From Demequina silvatica (lineage in GTDB: Bacteria > Actinomycetota > Actinomycetes > Actinomycetales > Demequinaceae): 64,000 nt of DNA. Location of the stretch: contig NZ_BBMA01000002.1 of the NCBI RefSeq assembly GCF_000971215.1, positions 124,001 through 188,000 of the forward strand, given 5' to 3'. The first letter of the stretch is position 1. Every line of letters begins with the position of its first letter. Of the stretch, positions 19,994-30,410 are shown in pieces. The translations under genes and the position numbers were made by a program. The notes below the pieces were generated by a model. That model was not told the origin of the DNA and searched no databases. It saw only the letters and a list, made by a program, of their open reading frames with translations.

Positions 19994-21126
19994 GCGTCAA
20001 CTACAACGGCATCGCCCTCGTCCTCAACTGCGGCTCCAGCTCGATCAAGTACCAGGTGGTCGACACCACCCTCGACGCGCCGCTCGCGTCGGGCCTGGTC
20101 GAGCGCGTGACCGACCACCGCGAGGGCGTCGGCGCCGTCATCGAGTCCCTGTCGCAGCCCGACTCGGGCGTGGACCTGTCGCAGCTCACCGTGGTGGGCC
20201 ACCGCGTGGTGCAGGGCGGCGCGGAGTTCTCCGCGCCCACCATCATCGACGACGAGGTCCAGGACGCCATCGCGAAGCTGTCCGTCCTCGCGCCGCTGCA
20301 CAACCCGGGCCACGTCGCCGGCATCGCGGCCGCCCGCGCCGCGTTCCCGCACATCCCCCACGTCGCGGTGTTCGACACGGCGTTCCACCAGACGCTATCC
20401 GAGGCGGCGTACTCGTACGCGATCGACCAGCGCCTCGCGCACGAGCACGGCATCCGCCGCTACGGCTTCCACGGCACCTCGCACGGCTACGTGTCGCGCG
20501 AGGCCGCGCGCCTCATGGACCGCGACCCCAAGGAGCTGCGCATCATCACGCTGCACCTGGGCAACGGCGCCTCCGCGGACGCGGTCAAGGGCGGCGTCGC
20601 GGTCGACACCTCGATGGGCCTCACCCCGCTCGACGGCCTGGTGATGGGCTCGCGCACCGGCGCGATCGACCCCGCCGTGGTGTTCCACCTGCACCGCGCC
20701 GCCGGCATGGACATCGACGAGATCGACGACCTCTTCAACAAGCGCTCCGGCATGCTCGGCCTTACCGGCTACTCCGACATGCGCGACGTCCACAAGGCCA
20801 TCGAGGAGGGCAGCCACGAGGCCAAGGTCGCGCTCGACATCTACACGCGCCGCATCAAGGGCTACGTGGGCCAGTACATGGCGCAGCTGGGCGGCCTCGA
20901 CGCGATCGTGTTCACCGCCGGCGTGGGCGAGAACGACGACATCGTGCGCGCCGAGTCGCTGTCGGGCCTCGCGGAGCTGGGCATCGAGCTCGACCTCGAC
21001 GTCAACGCGGGCCGCAAGAAGCAGGCGACGCTCATCTCGACACCGACCTCGCGCGTCCAGGTGTGGGTGATCCCGACCAACGAGGAGCGCGAGATCGCGC
21101 TCCAGTCGATCGCCTCGGTCTCCTAG
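19990..21126 (+). CDS. ackA: Acetate kinase
   Basis: Transfers phosphate from acetyl phosphate to ADP, giving acetate and ATP. The 378 residues show the ASKHA-fold phosphate motif [11 protein letters not shown] (N terminus), [18 protein letters not shown] with the catalytic His, [16 protein letters not shown] and FTAGVGEND. It starts at a GTG that overlaps the pta stop codon. With pta and the phosphoketolase gene it gives a route from sugar phosphates through acetyl phosphate to ATP. A strong hairpin closes the unit just after the stop. Confidence 0.97.
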   Translation: MSVNYNGIALVLNCGSSSIKYQVVDTTLDAPLASGLVERVTDHREGVGAVIESLSQPDSGVDLSQLTVVGHRVVQGGAEFSAPTIIDDEVQDAIAKLSVLAPLHNPGHVAGIAAARAAFPHIPHVAVFDTAFHQTLSEAAYSYAIDQRLAHEHGIRRYGFHGTSHGYVSREAARLMDRDPKELRIITLHLGNGASADAVKGGVAVDTSMGLTPLDGLVMGSRTGAIDPAVVFHLHRAAGMDIDEIDDLFNKRSGMLGLTGYSDMRDVHKAIEEGSHEAKVALDIYTRRIKGYVGQYMAQLGGLDAIVFTAGVGENDDIVRAESLSGLAELGIELDLDVNAGRKKQATLISTPTSRVQVWVIPTNEEREIALQSIASVS

Positions 21127-21144
21127 CCGGCCACCGCATCGTCC

Positions 21145-21180
21145 CGAGGGCCGGTCTCCCACCAGGGAGGCCGGCCCTCG
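21145..21180 (+). terminator. Terminator after ackA
   Basis: Arms 21145-21160 and 21165-21180 pair over 16 bp with one G-U pair and a 4-nt loop, directly after the ackA stop codon and one GGACGATGCG copy (21135-21144, inverted). Confidence 0.85.
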
Positions 21181-21205
21181 GTGCGTTCCGCGCCGCGCAC
21201 CCCGA

Positions 21206-21321
21206 GCACCTATCCACGCGGATGAGGCACTCCCCCACCCGAGTCCGGGCGTGTCGTCGGCGAGTCGCGGCAAAGACACCCTGGATTCGCGTCAGACGCA
21301 CGCCAGTGCGTGGATAGGTGC
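21206..21321. repeat. 14-bp inverted repeat spaced by 88 bp upstream of xfp
   Basis: GCACCTATCCACGC (21206-21219) and its exact complement (21308-21321) lie in the 304-bp gap between ackA and the phosphoketolase gene. The arms do not extend further. They may be two operator half-sites for a looping regulator or the ends of a tiny element. Apart from this, the terminator, the repeat copy at 21135 and the palindrome at 21381, I see nothing else in the gap. Confidence 0.6.
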
Positions 21322-21380
21322 CCGCGGCGGACGGGGGTCACCCGAAGTTCAGCTTCGAATCAGGACCTTCGCCGCGCCGT

Positions 21381-21392
21381 GTGAACGTTCAC
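21381..21392. promoter_or_regulatory. Palindromic operator candidate GTGAACGTTCAC upstream of xfp
   Basis: A perfect 12-bp palindrome 38 bp before the phosphoketolase start. The GTGAA/TTCAC half-sites also occur, with a longer spacer, before the first alcohol dehydrogenase gene (34546-34561). Rex operators have similar halves but a 4-bp spacer, so Rex is not indicated directly. Confidence 0.5.
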
Positions 21393-21430
21393 CATGCCAT
21401 GCTGACCAGGTACCCGAGATGGAGGAAAAC

Positions 21431-23887
21431 ATGGCACCGACGCCCTGGTCCAGCCGCACCGCGGATTCCGTCAGCGATGCCGAGGTCGAGGCGATCGACC
21501 TGTGGTGGCGGACGGCCAACTACATGTCGGTCGGGCAGATCTACCTGCTCGACAACCCGCTGCTGCGGGAGCCGCTGCACCGCGACCACGTGAAGAAGCG
21601 TCTGGTGGGCCACTGGGGCACCACGCCCGGCCTCAACTTCATCTACACGCACCTCAACCGCATGATCACGTCGCGCCAGCAGCCGACCATGTACATCATC
21701 GGCCCGGGCCACGGCGGCCCCGGTCTGGTGGCGGCCAGCTACCTCGAGGGCACCTACAACGAGACGTACCCGGAGATCTCCGAGGACGCTCGCGGCCTCC
21801 AGCGCCTGTTCAAGCAGTTCTCCTTCCCCGGCGGCATCCCGTCGCATGTCGCGCCCGAGACCCCCGGCTCGATCCACGAGGGCGGCGAGTTGGGCTATGC
21901 GCTCAGCCACGCGTACGGCGCCGCGTTCGACAACCCGGACCTGCTGGTCGCGGCCGTGGTGGGCGACGGCGAGGCCGAGACCGGCCCGCTCGCCACCAGC
22001 TGGCACTCGAACAAGTTCATCAACCCCGCCACCGACGGCGTGGTCCTCCCGATCCTGCACCTCAACGGCTACAAGATCGCGAACCCGACGGTCCTCAGCC
22101 GCATCTCGGAGGAGGAGCTCACGGCGCTCATGGTGGGCTACGGCCACAAGCCGCACGTGTTCACCGCAGGCTTCGACGACGAGACCCCGGCCTCGTTCCA
22201 CGCGCGCTTCGCCGCCGTGCTCGACGAGGTCATGGACGAGATCGCCGCGATCAAGGCCGAGGCCAAGGTCAACCCCGACATGGACCGCCCGATGTGGCCC
22301 ATGATCGTGCTGCGCACCCCCAAGGGCTGGACCTGCCCGCCCGAGATCGACGGCAAGCGCACCGAGGGCTCGTGGCGCGCGCACCAGGTGCCGCTGTCGA
22401 ACGCCCGCGACACGGACGACCACCTCCACACCCTCGAGGCGTGGCTGCAGTCGTACGGCCCGGAGGACCTGTTCGACGAGGCGGGCGTCGTGAAGCCCGA
22501 GGTGCTCGCGACCGTCCCGCAGGGCGAGCTGCGCATGTCGGCTCGCCCCGAGGCCAACGGCGGCGTCCTCATGAAGGACCTGGTCATGCCCGACTACCGC
22601 GACTTCGCGGTGGACGTGCCCGCGCCCGGTGCCGAGATCGGCGAGGCGACCCGCACCCTGGGCGAGTTCCTGCGCGAGGTCATGCGCAACAACCCCGACA
22701 ACTTCCGCATCTTCGCTCCCGACGAGCTGGCCTCGAACCGCATCCAGGCCGTCCTCGACGTCACCGACAAGGTGTGGAACGCGGAGATCGACCCCGACGA
22801 CGGCAAGATGAGCCACGAGGGCCGCGTGGTGGAGATGCTCTCCGAGCACCAGTGCCAGGGCTGGCTCGAGGCGTACAACCTCACGGGCCGGCACGGCCTG
22901 TTCACCAGCTACGAGGCGTTCATCCACATCGTCGACTCGATGTTCAACCAGCACGCCAAGTGGCTCAAGGTCGCGCACGAGCTGCCGTGGCGCCGCCCCA
23001 TCCCGTCGCTCAACTACCTGCTGTCGAGCCACGTGTGGCGTCAGGACCACAACGGCTTCTCGCACCAGGACCCGGGCTTCATCGACCACGTGGTGAACAA
23101 GAAGGCCGAGGTGGTGCGCGTCTACCTCCCCGCCGACGCCAACACCCTGCTCGCGACCTACGACCACTGCCTGCGCAGCCGCGACCGCGTCAACGTGGTG
23201 GTCGCCGGCAAGCAGCCGCAGGCCCAGTGGCTCACCATCGAGGAGGCGGAGAACCACTTCGCGCGCGGCGCCGGCATCTGGGACTTCGCGTCCAACGTGC
23301 CGCTGGGCGAGGAGCCCGACGTGGTGATGTGCGGCATCGGCGACGTACCCACCATGGAGATCCTCGCGGCGATCGACATCATCCGCGAGGAGCTGCCCGA
23401 GCTCAAGGTCCGCATGGTCAACGTGGTCGACCTCATGCGCCTGCAGCCGCCCAAGGAGCACCCGCACGGCATGACGGACCGCGAGTTCGACCAGCTGTTC
23501 ACCGCGGACAAGCCGATCATCATGAACTACCACGGCTACCCGTGGCTCATCCACCGGCTCACGTACCGCCGCAACGGCCACGCGAACCTGCACGTGCGCG
23601 GCTTCAAGGAGGAGGGCACCACCACGTCGCCCTTCGACATGGCGATGGTCAACGACATCGACCGCTACCACCTGGTGATGGACGTCATCGACCGCGTCCC
23701 GTCGCTCGGCTCGCGGGCGGCGTCGCTGCGCCAGAGGCTGCAGGACAAGCGCTTCGAGGCGCAGCGCTACGCCTACGAGACCGGCGCCGACCTCCCCGAG
23801 GTCGCCGAGTGGGTCTGGTCCGGCGCCGGCACCGAGGTGCAGGCCAAGCTCTCGGGCGCGCTCGCGACCGACGGCGACAACGAGTAG
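21431..23887 (+). CDS. xfp: Xylulose-5-phosphate/fructose-6-phosphate phosphoketolase
   Basis: Thiamine-diphosphate enzyme that splits xylulose 5-phosphate (and often fructose 6-phosphate) into acetyl phosphate plus a triose or tetrose phosphate. The 818 residues match the family. Conserved elements include [29 protein letters not shown], the ThDP/Mg site [20 protein letters not shown], and [18 protein letters not shown] in the middle domain. I chose the ATG at 21431 over an in-frame ATG at 21419 because GGAGG lies 5 nt before it. Acetyl phosphate made here can go to acetate and ATP through AckA or to acetyl-CoA through Pta, the two genes directly upstream. Dual substrate use cannot be told from sequence. 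Confidence 0.96.
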   Translation: MAPTPWSSRTADSVSDAEVEAIDLWWRTANYMSVGQIYLLDNPLLREPLHRDHVKKRLVGHWGTTPGLNFIYTHLNRMITSRQQPTMYIIGPGHGGPGLVAASYLEGTYNETYPEISEDARGLQRLFKQFSFPGGIPSHVAPETPGSIHEGGELGYALSHAYGAAFDNPDLLVAAVVGDGEAETGPLATSWHSNKFINPATDGVVLPILHLNGYKIANPTVLSRISEEELTALMVGYGHKPHVFTAGFDDETPASFHARFAAVLDEVMDEIAAIKAEAKVNPDMDRPMWPMIVLRTPKGWTCPPEIDGKRTEGSWRAHQVPLSNARDTDDHLHTLEAWLQSYGPEDLFDEAGVVKPEVLATVPQGELRMSARPEANGGVLMKDLVMPDYRDFAVDVPAPGAEIGEATRTLGEFLREVMRNNPDNFRIFAPDELASNRIQAVLDVTDKVWNAEIDPDDGKMSHEGRVVEMLSEHQCQGWLEAYNLTGRHGLFTSYEAFIHIVDSMFNQHAKWLKVAHELPWRRPIPSLNYLLSSHVWRQDHNGFSHQDPGFIDHVVNKKAEVVRVYLPADANTLLATYDHCLRSRDRVNVVVAGKQPQAQWLTIEEAENHFARGAGIWDFASNVPLGEEPDVVMCGIGDVPTMEILAAIDIIREELPELKVRMVNVVDLMRLQPPKEHPHGMTDREFDQLFTADKPIIMNYHGYPWLIHRLTYRRNGHANLHVRGFKEEGTTTSPFDMAMVNDIDRYHLVMDVIDRVPSLGSRAASLRQRLQDKRFEAQRYAYETGADLPEVAEWVWSGAGTEVQAKLSGALATDGDNE

Positions 23888-23910
23888 GGACTCCTCTCCC
23901 TCTCCTCCCT

Positions 23911-23949
23911 GGGGGACGATGCGCGGGCCGGCCCCGCGCATCGTCCCCC
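23911..23949 (+). terminator. Terminator hairpin after xfp formed by an inverted GGACGATGCG pair
   Basis: Perfect 17-bp arms (23911-23927 and 23933-23949) with a 5-nt loop; each arm carries one full GGACGATGCG copy. Confidence 0.85.
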
Positions 23950-24108
23950 TTCCGCATGCCCCGGGTTCCGGCCCGACGCAGGCATTTCGCCCCCTTTGCC
24001 CGGATCCGGCGGGCGGGCCGGGGTGACGGTGCCCACAGGTCGCTTGTGAGTGGCACCCGGGCGCGATACCGTCGCGCGCACGCTCACTTGAGACTGGGGG
24101 AACCACCG

Positions 24109-25596
24109 GTGAAGAATCTCGTCGGCGCTCGCGGCATCGCGGCCGCCACCGTCGCGTCGCTGGCGCTCATCGGGATCGCCTCGGGCGCCTCCGCGGAGGA
24201 CGCCGCCACGCTGACATTGGGGACCGCGACCGTCCTCACGCTGCCCGCGGGCGACGGGGTGCGGGACTCGACGTCGGTGTCGGTCTCCTCCGACGTCGCC
24301 ACCACCGCCGACGTCGCGCTGATCGGCACGGGCCTCGAGCCGCTCCCCCTCGCGCCCGTCGAGATCACCGATCCGGCGGTTGCCGTTCGCGTCACGGTGC
24401 CCCTGGATGGGCTGCCGAGCGCCGGCACCTACGACCTCGTGGTGACGCCCGCCTCGGGCGAGCCCGTGGTCAGGCGCATCACGGTCGGGTCCGGGGACCC
24501 GAAGAAGGTCACGCTGGCACTCTCGGACTCGAAGCTGTACACGTGGAGCGGCGCGAGCCCACGCACCGCCGTCGCGACGGTCCGCGCCACTGACGAGACG
24601 GGCCTCAGGGTGCCCTTCACCGGCACGGTGATCGCCAAGGCCGGCGGCAAGAGCTCGACCACCTCGATCGGCTCGGCCACCGGCGCGTCCGCCTCGCGCA
24701 AGGTCTACGCCTCGCAGCTCGCGGCAGGCACCGGCACCGTGACGGCCAGGCTCGACGGCCCCACCCTGACCGGCTCGACGGCATCCGCACCGATCACGAT
24801 CAAGAAGACCGCCATCACGGGCGTCTCGCTCGTCCCCAGCCGGACGAACGTCTACCCGGCCAAGGACGGCTACCGCGACTCTGTCAGGCTCACGGTGATA
24901 CCCGCGAAGTCGCGCCCGGTGATCTTCCCTGCGACCGGCACCGTCAAGGTGACCTACGACGGCAGGACCGTGAAGTCGTGGAAGCTGACATCCGCCACGA
25001 AGTGGACGGGCACCTGGGACGGCCTCAACGGCGGCAGGATCGTCCCCGGCACGTACCGGGTGTCGGTCTCCATCAAGGGCCCCGAGGGCACCACCAGGAC
25101 CGCCAGGACCACGATCGACGTGAGCAAGCGGAGGCTCGTCGCCACCACCAGGACGGTGAGCTACGCCGCCGACCAGGTGATCCAGTATCAGGAGGTGATC
25201 GCACGCGGTTCCGGAAGCTGCAGCAGCGACGTCTACGTCGCGGGTGACTCCTACTGCTCCAGTGCGGACAGCGCCTCGAGCGGACAAGCCTTGCTGGGAT
25301 GGGGCGAGATCGACGTCCCGACCGCCGTAGTCGACGCACAGAGGTACGGCGCCACGCGCGTCAAGGTGACGGCGAACTGGAGAGACGTCGACGGCCCGGT
25401 GTCGTGGTGCGTCTCGAACTACTACCGCGGCAACTGCGACCAGAGCGCCGCTGCGAAGGAGGGCGCCCAGTCGCTGACGCCGCTCAAGCTCAGGACCGGT
25501 GGCACGTGGTTCTCGTTGACGGTCATGCTCGGCTACAGCGCCCGAGCGCACGTGACCGGCTTCACGATGACGTACACCTACCAGGCGCTCGTCTAA
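24109..25596 (+). CDS. Secreted multi-domain protein of unknown function
   Basis: A 495-residue protein with a typical signal peptide (residues 1-28, ending SGASA-ED). The mature part is rich in Thr, Ser and Val, with strand-rich segments that look like several Ig-like or invasin-like domains, for example TLPAGDGVRDSTSVSVSS and NVYPAKDGYRDSVRLTVI, which appear to be related units. The last ~120 residues contain four cysteines (GSCSSDVY, SYCSS, SWCVSN, GNCDQS), probably two disulfides. No anchor motif or LPXTG-like end, so it is probably released. The name is not recognised. GTG start at 24109 after a TGGGGGAA ribosome-binding site. Confidence 0.75.
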   Translation: MKNLVGARGIAAATVASLALIGIASGASAEDAATLTLGTATVLTLPAGDGVRDSTSVSVSSDVATTADVALIGTGLEPLPLAPVEITDPAVAVRVTVPLDGLPSAGTYDLVVTPASGEPVVRRITVGSGDPKKVTLALSDSKLYTWSGASPRTAVATVRATDETGLRVPFTGTVIAKAGGKSSTTSIGSATGASASRKVYASQLAAGTGTVTARLDGPTLTGSTASAPITIKKTAITGVSLVPSRTNVYPAKDGYRDSVRLTVIPAKSRPVIFPATGTVKVTYDGRTVKSWKLTSATKWTGTWDGLNGGRIVPGTYRVSVSIKGPEGTTRTARTTIDVSKRRLVATTRTVSYAADQVIQYQEVIARGSGSCSSDVYVAGDSYCSSADSASSGQALLGWGEIDVPTAVVDAQRYGATRVKVTANWRDVDGPVSWCVSNYYRGNCDQSAAAKEGAQSLTPLKLRTGGTWFSLTVMLGYSARAHVTGFTMTYTYQALV

Positions 25597-25657
25597 CGGT
25601 TTCCCCCGGGCGCGTCCGCCGGTGACCTGGGTCCCGGCACCCGCGCCCGGGGCCCCG

Positions 25658-25663
25658 TAGGTT
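25658..25663 (+). promoter_or_regulatory. Leaderless -10 (TAGGTT, 7 nt before ATG)
   Basis: TAGGTT ends 7 nt before the ATG at 25671; no Shine-Dalgarno is present. This decides between the TTG at 25662 and the ATG at 25671 in favour of the ATG. Confidence 0.55.
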
Positions 25664-25670
25664 GGGTGCC

Positions 25671-26630
25671 ATGCTCGCCGCCTACGCCACCCGGTTCAGC
25701 CCGTCCGATCCCGCGAGCGCGCTCGAGGTGGGCGACCGACCGGAGCCTGAGGCGCGCGAGCACTGGTCGACGGTCGAGGTGCGCGCCGCCTCCGTCAACC
25801 ACCACGACGTGTGGAGCCTCAAGGGCGTCGGCCTCGCTGAGGGCCAGCTGCCGATGATCCTCGGCTGCGACGCCGCGGGCATCGCGCCCGACGGGACCGA
25901 GGTGGTGGTGCACGGCGTCATCGGCGCCGACGGCCACGGCGTGGGTCCGAGCGAGCCGCGGAGCCTCCTGTCCGAGCGATACCCGGGCACGTTCGCCGAG
26001 CGGGTCGCGGTCCCGACCGCGAACCTCATCCCTAAGCCGACGGAGCTGAGCTTCGAGGAGGCCGCCTGCCTGCCGACCGCGTGGCTGACGGCGTACCGGA
26101 TGCTCTTCCACGCCTCTGCCCTCACCCCTGGGCAGTCCGTGCTGGTGCAGGGCGTGGGCGGCGGGGTCGCGAGCGCGGCCATCGCCCTCGGCGCAGCGGC
26201 CGGCCTCGACGTGATCGCGACGTCCCGGTCGGAGGCCAAGCGCGAGGCGGCGCTCCGCATGGGCGCGTCCGCGGCCGTGGAGCCCGGCGCTCGCCTCCCC
26301 CGCCGCGTCGACGCAGTCATCGAGACCGTGGGCCGGGCGACGTGGAAGCACTCGATCGCGAGCGTCAGGAACGGCGGCACCATCGCGATCGCGGGCCACA
26401 CCACGGGCGACCCGGAACCCGCGCTCCTCACCCGGGTGTTCTTCCACGAGCTCCGCATCCAGGGCGTCACCATGGGCACGCGCGAGGACCTCGCGGCGCT
26501 GCTGGCCTTCCTCGCCCGCACGGGCCTGCGCCCCACCATCGACTCGACCTACCCGCTCGCGCGGGCGTGCGACGCGATCGCCCGCGTGGCGGGTGGGGAT
26601 CACCTCGGCAAGGTCGTGCTGACCGTCTAG
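25671..26630 (+). CDS. Medium-chain dehydrogenase/reductase, quinone oxidoreductase type
   Basis: NAD(P)H-dependent reductase of 319 residues. The N-terminal GroES-like domain (SVNHHDVWSLKGVGL) lacks the zinc ligands of alcohol dehydrogenases: ILGCDAAG stands where GHE would be. The Rossmann domain has VLVQGVGGGVASAAIALG and the following acidic strand is replaced by VIATSRSEAKRE, which favours NADPH. Members reduce quinones or enals; the substrate is not known. It ends with a 4-bp overlap with the convergent PIN toxin gene. It belongs to a different subfamily from the zinc alcohol dehydrogenases at 33.3-35.7 kb. Confidence 0.87.
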   Translation: MLAAYATRFSPSDPASALEVGDRPEPEAREHWSTVEVRAASVNHHDVWSLKGVGLAEGQLPMILGCDAAGIAPDGTEVVVHGVIGADGHGVGPSEPRSLLSERYPGTFAERVAVPTANLIPKPTELSFEEAACLPTAWLTAYRMLFHASALTPGQSVLVQGVGGGVASAAIALGAAAGLDVIATSRSEAKREAALRMGASAAVEPGARLPRRVDAVIETVGRATWKHSIASVRNGGTIAIAGHTTGDPEPALLTRVFFHELRIQGVTMGTREDLAALLAFLARTGLRPTIDSTYPLARACDAIARVAGGDHLGKVVLTV

Positions 26631-27013
26631 ACGCGCCGCACCGGCTCCCCGTACGCCGCCACGGCGTCATCGGCGGTGAGCAGCACGGCGCCCTCGAGGC
26701 GCGCCTGGGCGACGAGCATCCTGTCGAACGGGTCGCGATGCAGCAGGGGCAGCTGTGCTACCTCGGCGGCATGCGCACCCGTCACGTCGAGCTCCAGGTA
26801 GCCGGCGTCCAGAAGCCGGCGCCTCAGCACCGCCGCGTCGAGCGTGAAGTCCGGGCGCCCGAGCGACGCCTTGATCGCGATCTCCCACGTCGACACGGGG
26901 CTCACCAGGAGCTCGTGGGCCGGGTCGAGCAGCCATGCCCGCGCCTCCCGCGAAAGCCTCGCGTCGTCGCGCGCCGCCCACAACAGCAGATGCGTGTCGA
27001 GGAGCACCCTCAC
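26627..27013 (-). CDS. PIN-domain ribonuclease toxin (VapC type)
   Basis: A 128-residue type II toxin expected to cleave RNA with Mg2+. The acidic residues of the PIN active site are all visible: Asp6 (MRVLLDTHLLLW), Glu44 (STWEIAIK), Asp97 in DPFDRML and Asp115 in LLTADD. The length is typical. Its start overlaps the stop of the upstream antitoxin gene by 4 bp (ATGA), the usual toxin-antitoxin arrangement, and its stop overlaps that of the convergent reductase gene. The STWEIAIK and HRDPFDRMLVAQA motifs place it in the subgroup that pairs with Phd/YefM antitoxins. Confidence 0.92.
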   Translation of the reverse strand: MRVLLDTHLLLWAARDDARLSREARAWLLDPAHELLVSPVSTWEIAIKASLGRPDFTLDAAVLRRRLLDAGYLELDVTGAHAAEVAQLPLLHRDPFDRMLVAQARLEGAVLLTADDAVAAYGEPVRRV

Positions 27014-27252
27014 GAGGCGGAACCGAAGAGCCGCTCGATGTCGTCAGCACCCATGCGATCGAAGTCGTCGGGGATCTCGAGCAGGTCGGGCATGAACCCG
27101 ACGCGCTGCCCCACCGTGTCCGCGCCCTCGATGGGGACGAGGCGCGCGACGGGCACACCTGCCCTCGCGACGATGACGGTCTCGCCTCGCCCGACCGCCG
27201 CCAACAGCTTCGACAGGTGCGTCTTCGCCTCGTGCACGTTCACGGTGCGCAT
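27010..27252 (-). CDS. Phd/YefM-type antitoxin
   Basis: An 80-residue antitoxin. The N-terminal half (MRTVNVHEAKTHLSKLLAAVGRGE) is the Phd/YefM fold that dimerises and binds DNA; the C-terminal half (GFMPDLLEIPDDFDRMGADDIERLFG) is the acidic toxin-binding tail. It neutralises the PIN toxin encoded immediately downstream and should repress its own promoter. GGAGG lies about 6 nt before the ATG, and a perfect inverted repeat lies just upstream. Confidence 0.92.
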   Translation of the reverse strand: MRTVNVHEAKTHLSKLLAAVGRGETVIVARAGVPVARLVPIEGADTVGQRVGFMPDLLEIPDDFDRMGADDIERLFGSAS

Positions 27253-27267
27253 GGGCCACCTCCACTG

Positions 27268-27285
27268 GACTAAGCGGACTTAGTC
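27268..27285 (-). promoter_or_regulatory. Autoregulatory operator of the toxin-antitoxin pair
   Basis: GACTAAG-CGGA-CTTAGTC, a perfect 7-bp inverted repeat with a 4-bp spacer, 16 bp before the antitoxin start. A second TAGTC-like half follows. It overlaps the region where the -10 should be (CTAGACTAAG). Confidence 0.75.
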
Positions 27286-27334
27286 TAGTTGGGCGCTCCT
27301 CCGCCTACAACGGCATGTGGACAGCGACGCCCCC

Positions 27335-27721
27335 TCAGCCCTTGAGCCCGCGGCGCTTCGCGATCGCCCCGGAGACCACGCGCCAGCCGATGAGGAACGC
27401 CGCCAGCACCGTCGCGGCCACGATCACGAACGAGACCTGCACCCCCTGGCCGTAGACCGCGCGCAGCGCCATGCCACCCACCAGCGTCGACGCCCACACC
27501 GTCACGCCCGTGCGCTTCCAGTCGCACGGCCGCCGCCACGCCCGCGCGATCAGCCACCCGATCGCGGCGCCGGTCGCGAACGGTGACACCGTCTCGAGCA
27601 GCCCCCAGCCGTTCTCGCCGAGGATCCCCTCGTCGTGGCTCGCCCGGCCCACGGCGGCGAACACCACGATCGCCCCGAGGTCCAGCGCCGCGGCGCCGAG
27701 CGCCGCCTGCCGCAGATTCAT
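27335..27721 (-). CDS. DUF3054-like membrane protein
   Basis: A 128-residue protein with four hydrophobic segments (about 8-26, 46-64, 76-94 and 98-116). The pattern DLGAIVVFAAVGRASHDEG and the following PFATGAAIGWLIARAWRRP resemble DUF3054 proteins, whose function is unknown. The ATG overlaps the stop of the upstream amidotransferase gene (ATGA), so the two are one transcript, but I see no functional link. Confidence 0.75.
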   Translation of the reverse strand: MNLRQAALGAAALDLGAIVVFAAVGRASHDEGILGENGWGLLETVSPFATGAAIGWLIARAWRRPCDWKRTGVTVWASTLVGGMALRAVYGQGVQVSFVIVAATVLAAFLIGWRVVSGAIAKRRGLKG

Positions 27722-28410
27722 GACCGACTCCCTTCCAGCCCGCGCAGATACTCCCTGATCATCAGGATGCCCGCGACCGCCGCATCGTCCCCCACCTCGC
27801 GCGACCGCTCGCGCACGTCGCCAGGCGCGATACCCAGCCCGCGCAGCTCGCCGGTGTGCCCGATCAGCCAGCGCTCGATGCGCTCGGCATCGACCTCCGG
27901 ATGGAACTGGACCGCGAGCGCGCTGCCGTACGCGAACGCCTGGCACGCCGTCGCGGGCGTCGACGCGAGCACCGTCGCGCCGTCCGGCGCCACGATCCGG
28001 TCGCCATGCCAGTGGAGGACCGGCGCGCCGTCGAGGTGGCGCAGCGGGGTGGACGATGCGCCGGGCGCCAGATCCACCGTCCCCCACCCGACCTCGGGCC
28101 GGCCGGGTTCCACCCGACCGCCCAGCGCATGAGCGAGCAGCTGCGCGCCCAGGCACACCGCGAGCGTGGGCATCGCGGACGCGACGCGGGAGGCGAGCAG
28201 CGCCGCCTCCTCGGCGAGCACCGGGTAGTCGTCGATGTCGCCGACTCCGACGGGCCCGCCGAGCACCACGCCGAGGTCCGCGGAGGCGAACGGCGCGAGG
28301 TCGTCGACGCCGGCGTCGAGGTAGACCACCTCGTAGCCGTGGGCCGCGATCTCCGCCTCCCAGATTCCGAGGTCCTCGAAGGCCACATGACGGATCGCGA
28401 CGCATCTCAT
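27718..28410 (-). CDS. Class I glutamine amidotransferase-like protein
   Basis: A 230-residue stand-alone glutaminase-fold protein. The nucleophile elbow AVCLGAQLLAHALGG and the His-Glu of VQFHPEVDAER are intact. No synthase domain follows. Such proteins (GMP synthase-like amidotransferases) hydrolyse glutamine or gamma-glutamyl compounds; substrate not known. A TAGGCT hexamer lies 7 nt before the ATG at 28410, so the mRNA is probably leaderless. Two GGACGATGCG copies (27781 and 28051, inverted relative to each other) encode GDDAAV and GASSTP. Confidence 0.85.
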   Translation of the reverse strand: MRCVAIRHVAFEDLGIWEAEIAAHGYEVVYLDAGVDDLAPFASADLGVVLGGPVGVGDIDDYPVLAEEAALLASRVASAMPTLAVCLGAQLLAHALGGRVEPGRPEVGWGTVDLAPGASSTPLRHLDGAPVLHWHGDRIVAPDGATVLASTPATACQAFAYGSALAVQFHPEVDAERIERWLIGHTGELRGLGIAPGDVRERSREVGDDAAVAGILMIREYLRGLEGSRS

Positions 28411-28417
28411 GGCTGGG

Positions 28418-28463
28418 AGCCTAGGCCCGCGCGGAACCCGCCCCCACGCGGCGCGACTAAAAT
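28418..28463. promoter_or_regulatory. Divergent leaderless promoters for the amidotransferase and ABC-F genes
   Basis: On the minus strand TAGGCT (28418-28423) is 7 nt before the ATG at 28410. On the plus strand TAAAAT (28458-28463) is 6 nt before the GTG at 28470. Both genes lack a Shine-Dalgarno. Confidence 0.6.
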
Positions 28464-28469
28464 CGCCGG

Positions 28470-30320
<1,851 letters not shown>

Positions 30321-30410
30321 ACGTTGCCCCCCGGGCAGGCTCGCGACCTCGGTCCCGGGCGGGGCGCCCACGCGGTCGCATAGCCTGACGTGGAGTCAAG
30401 GAGCGTCCCC

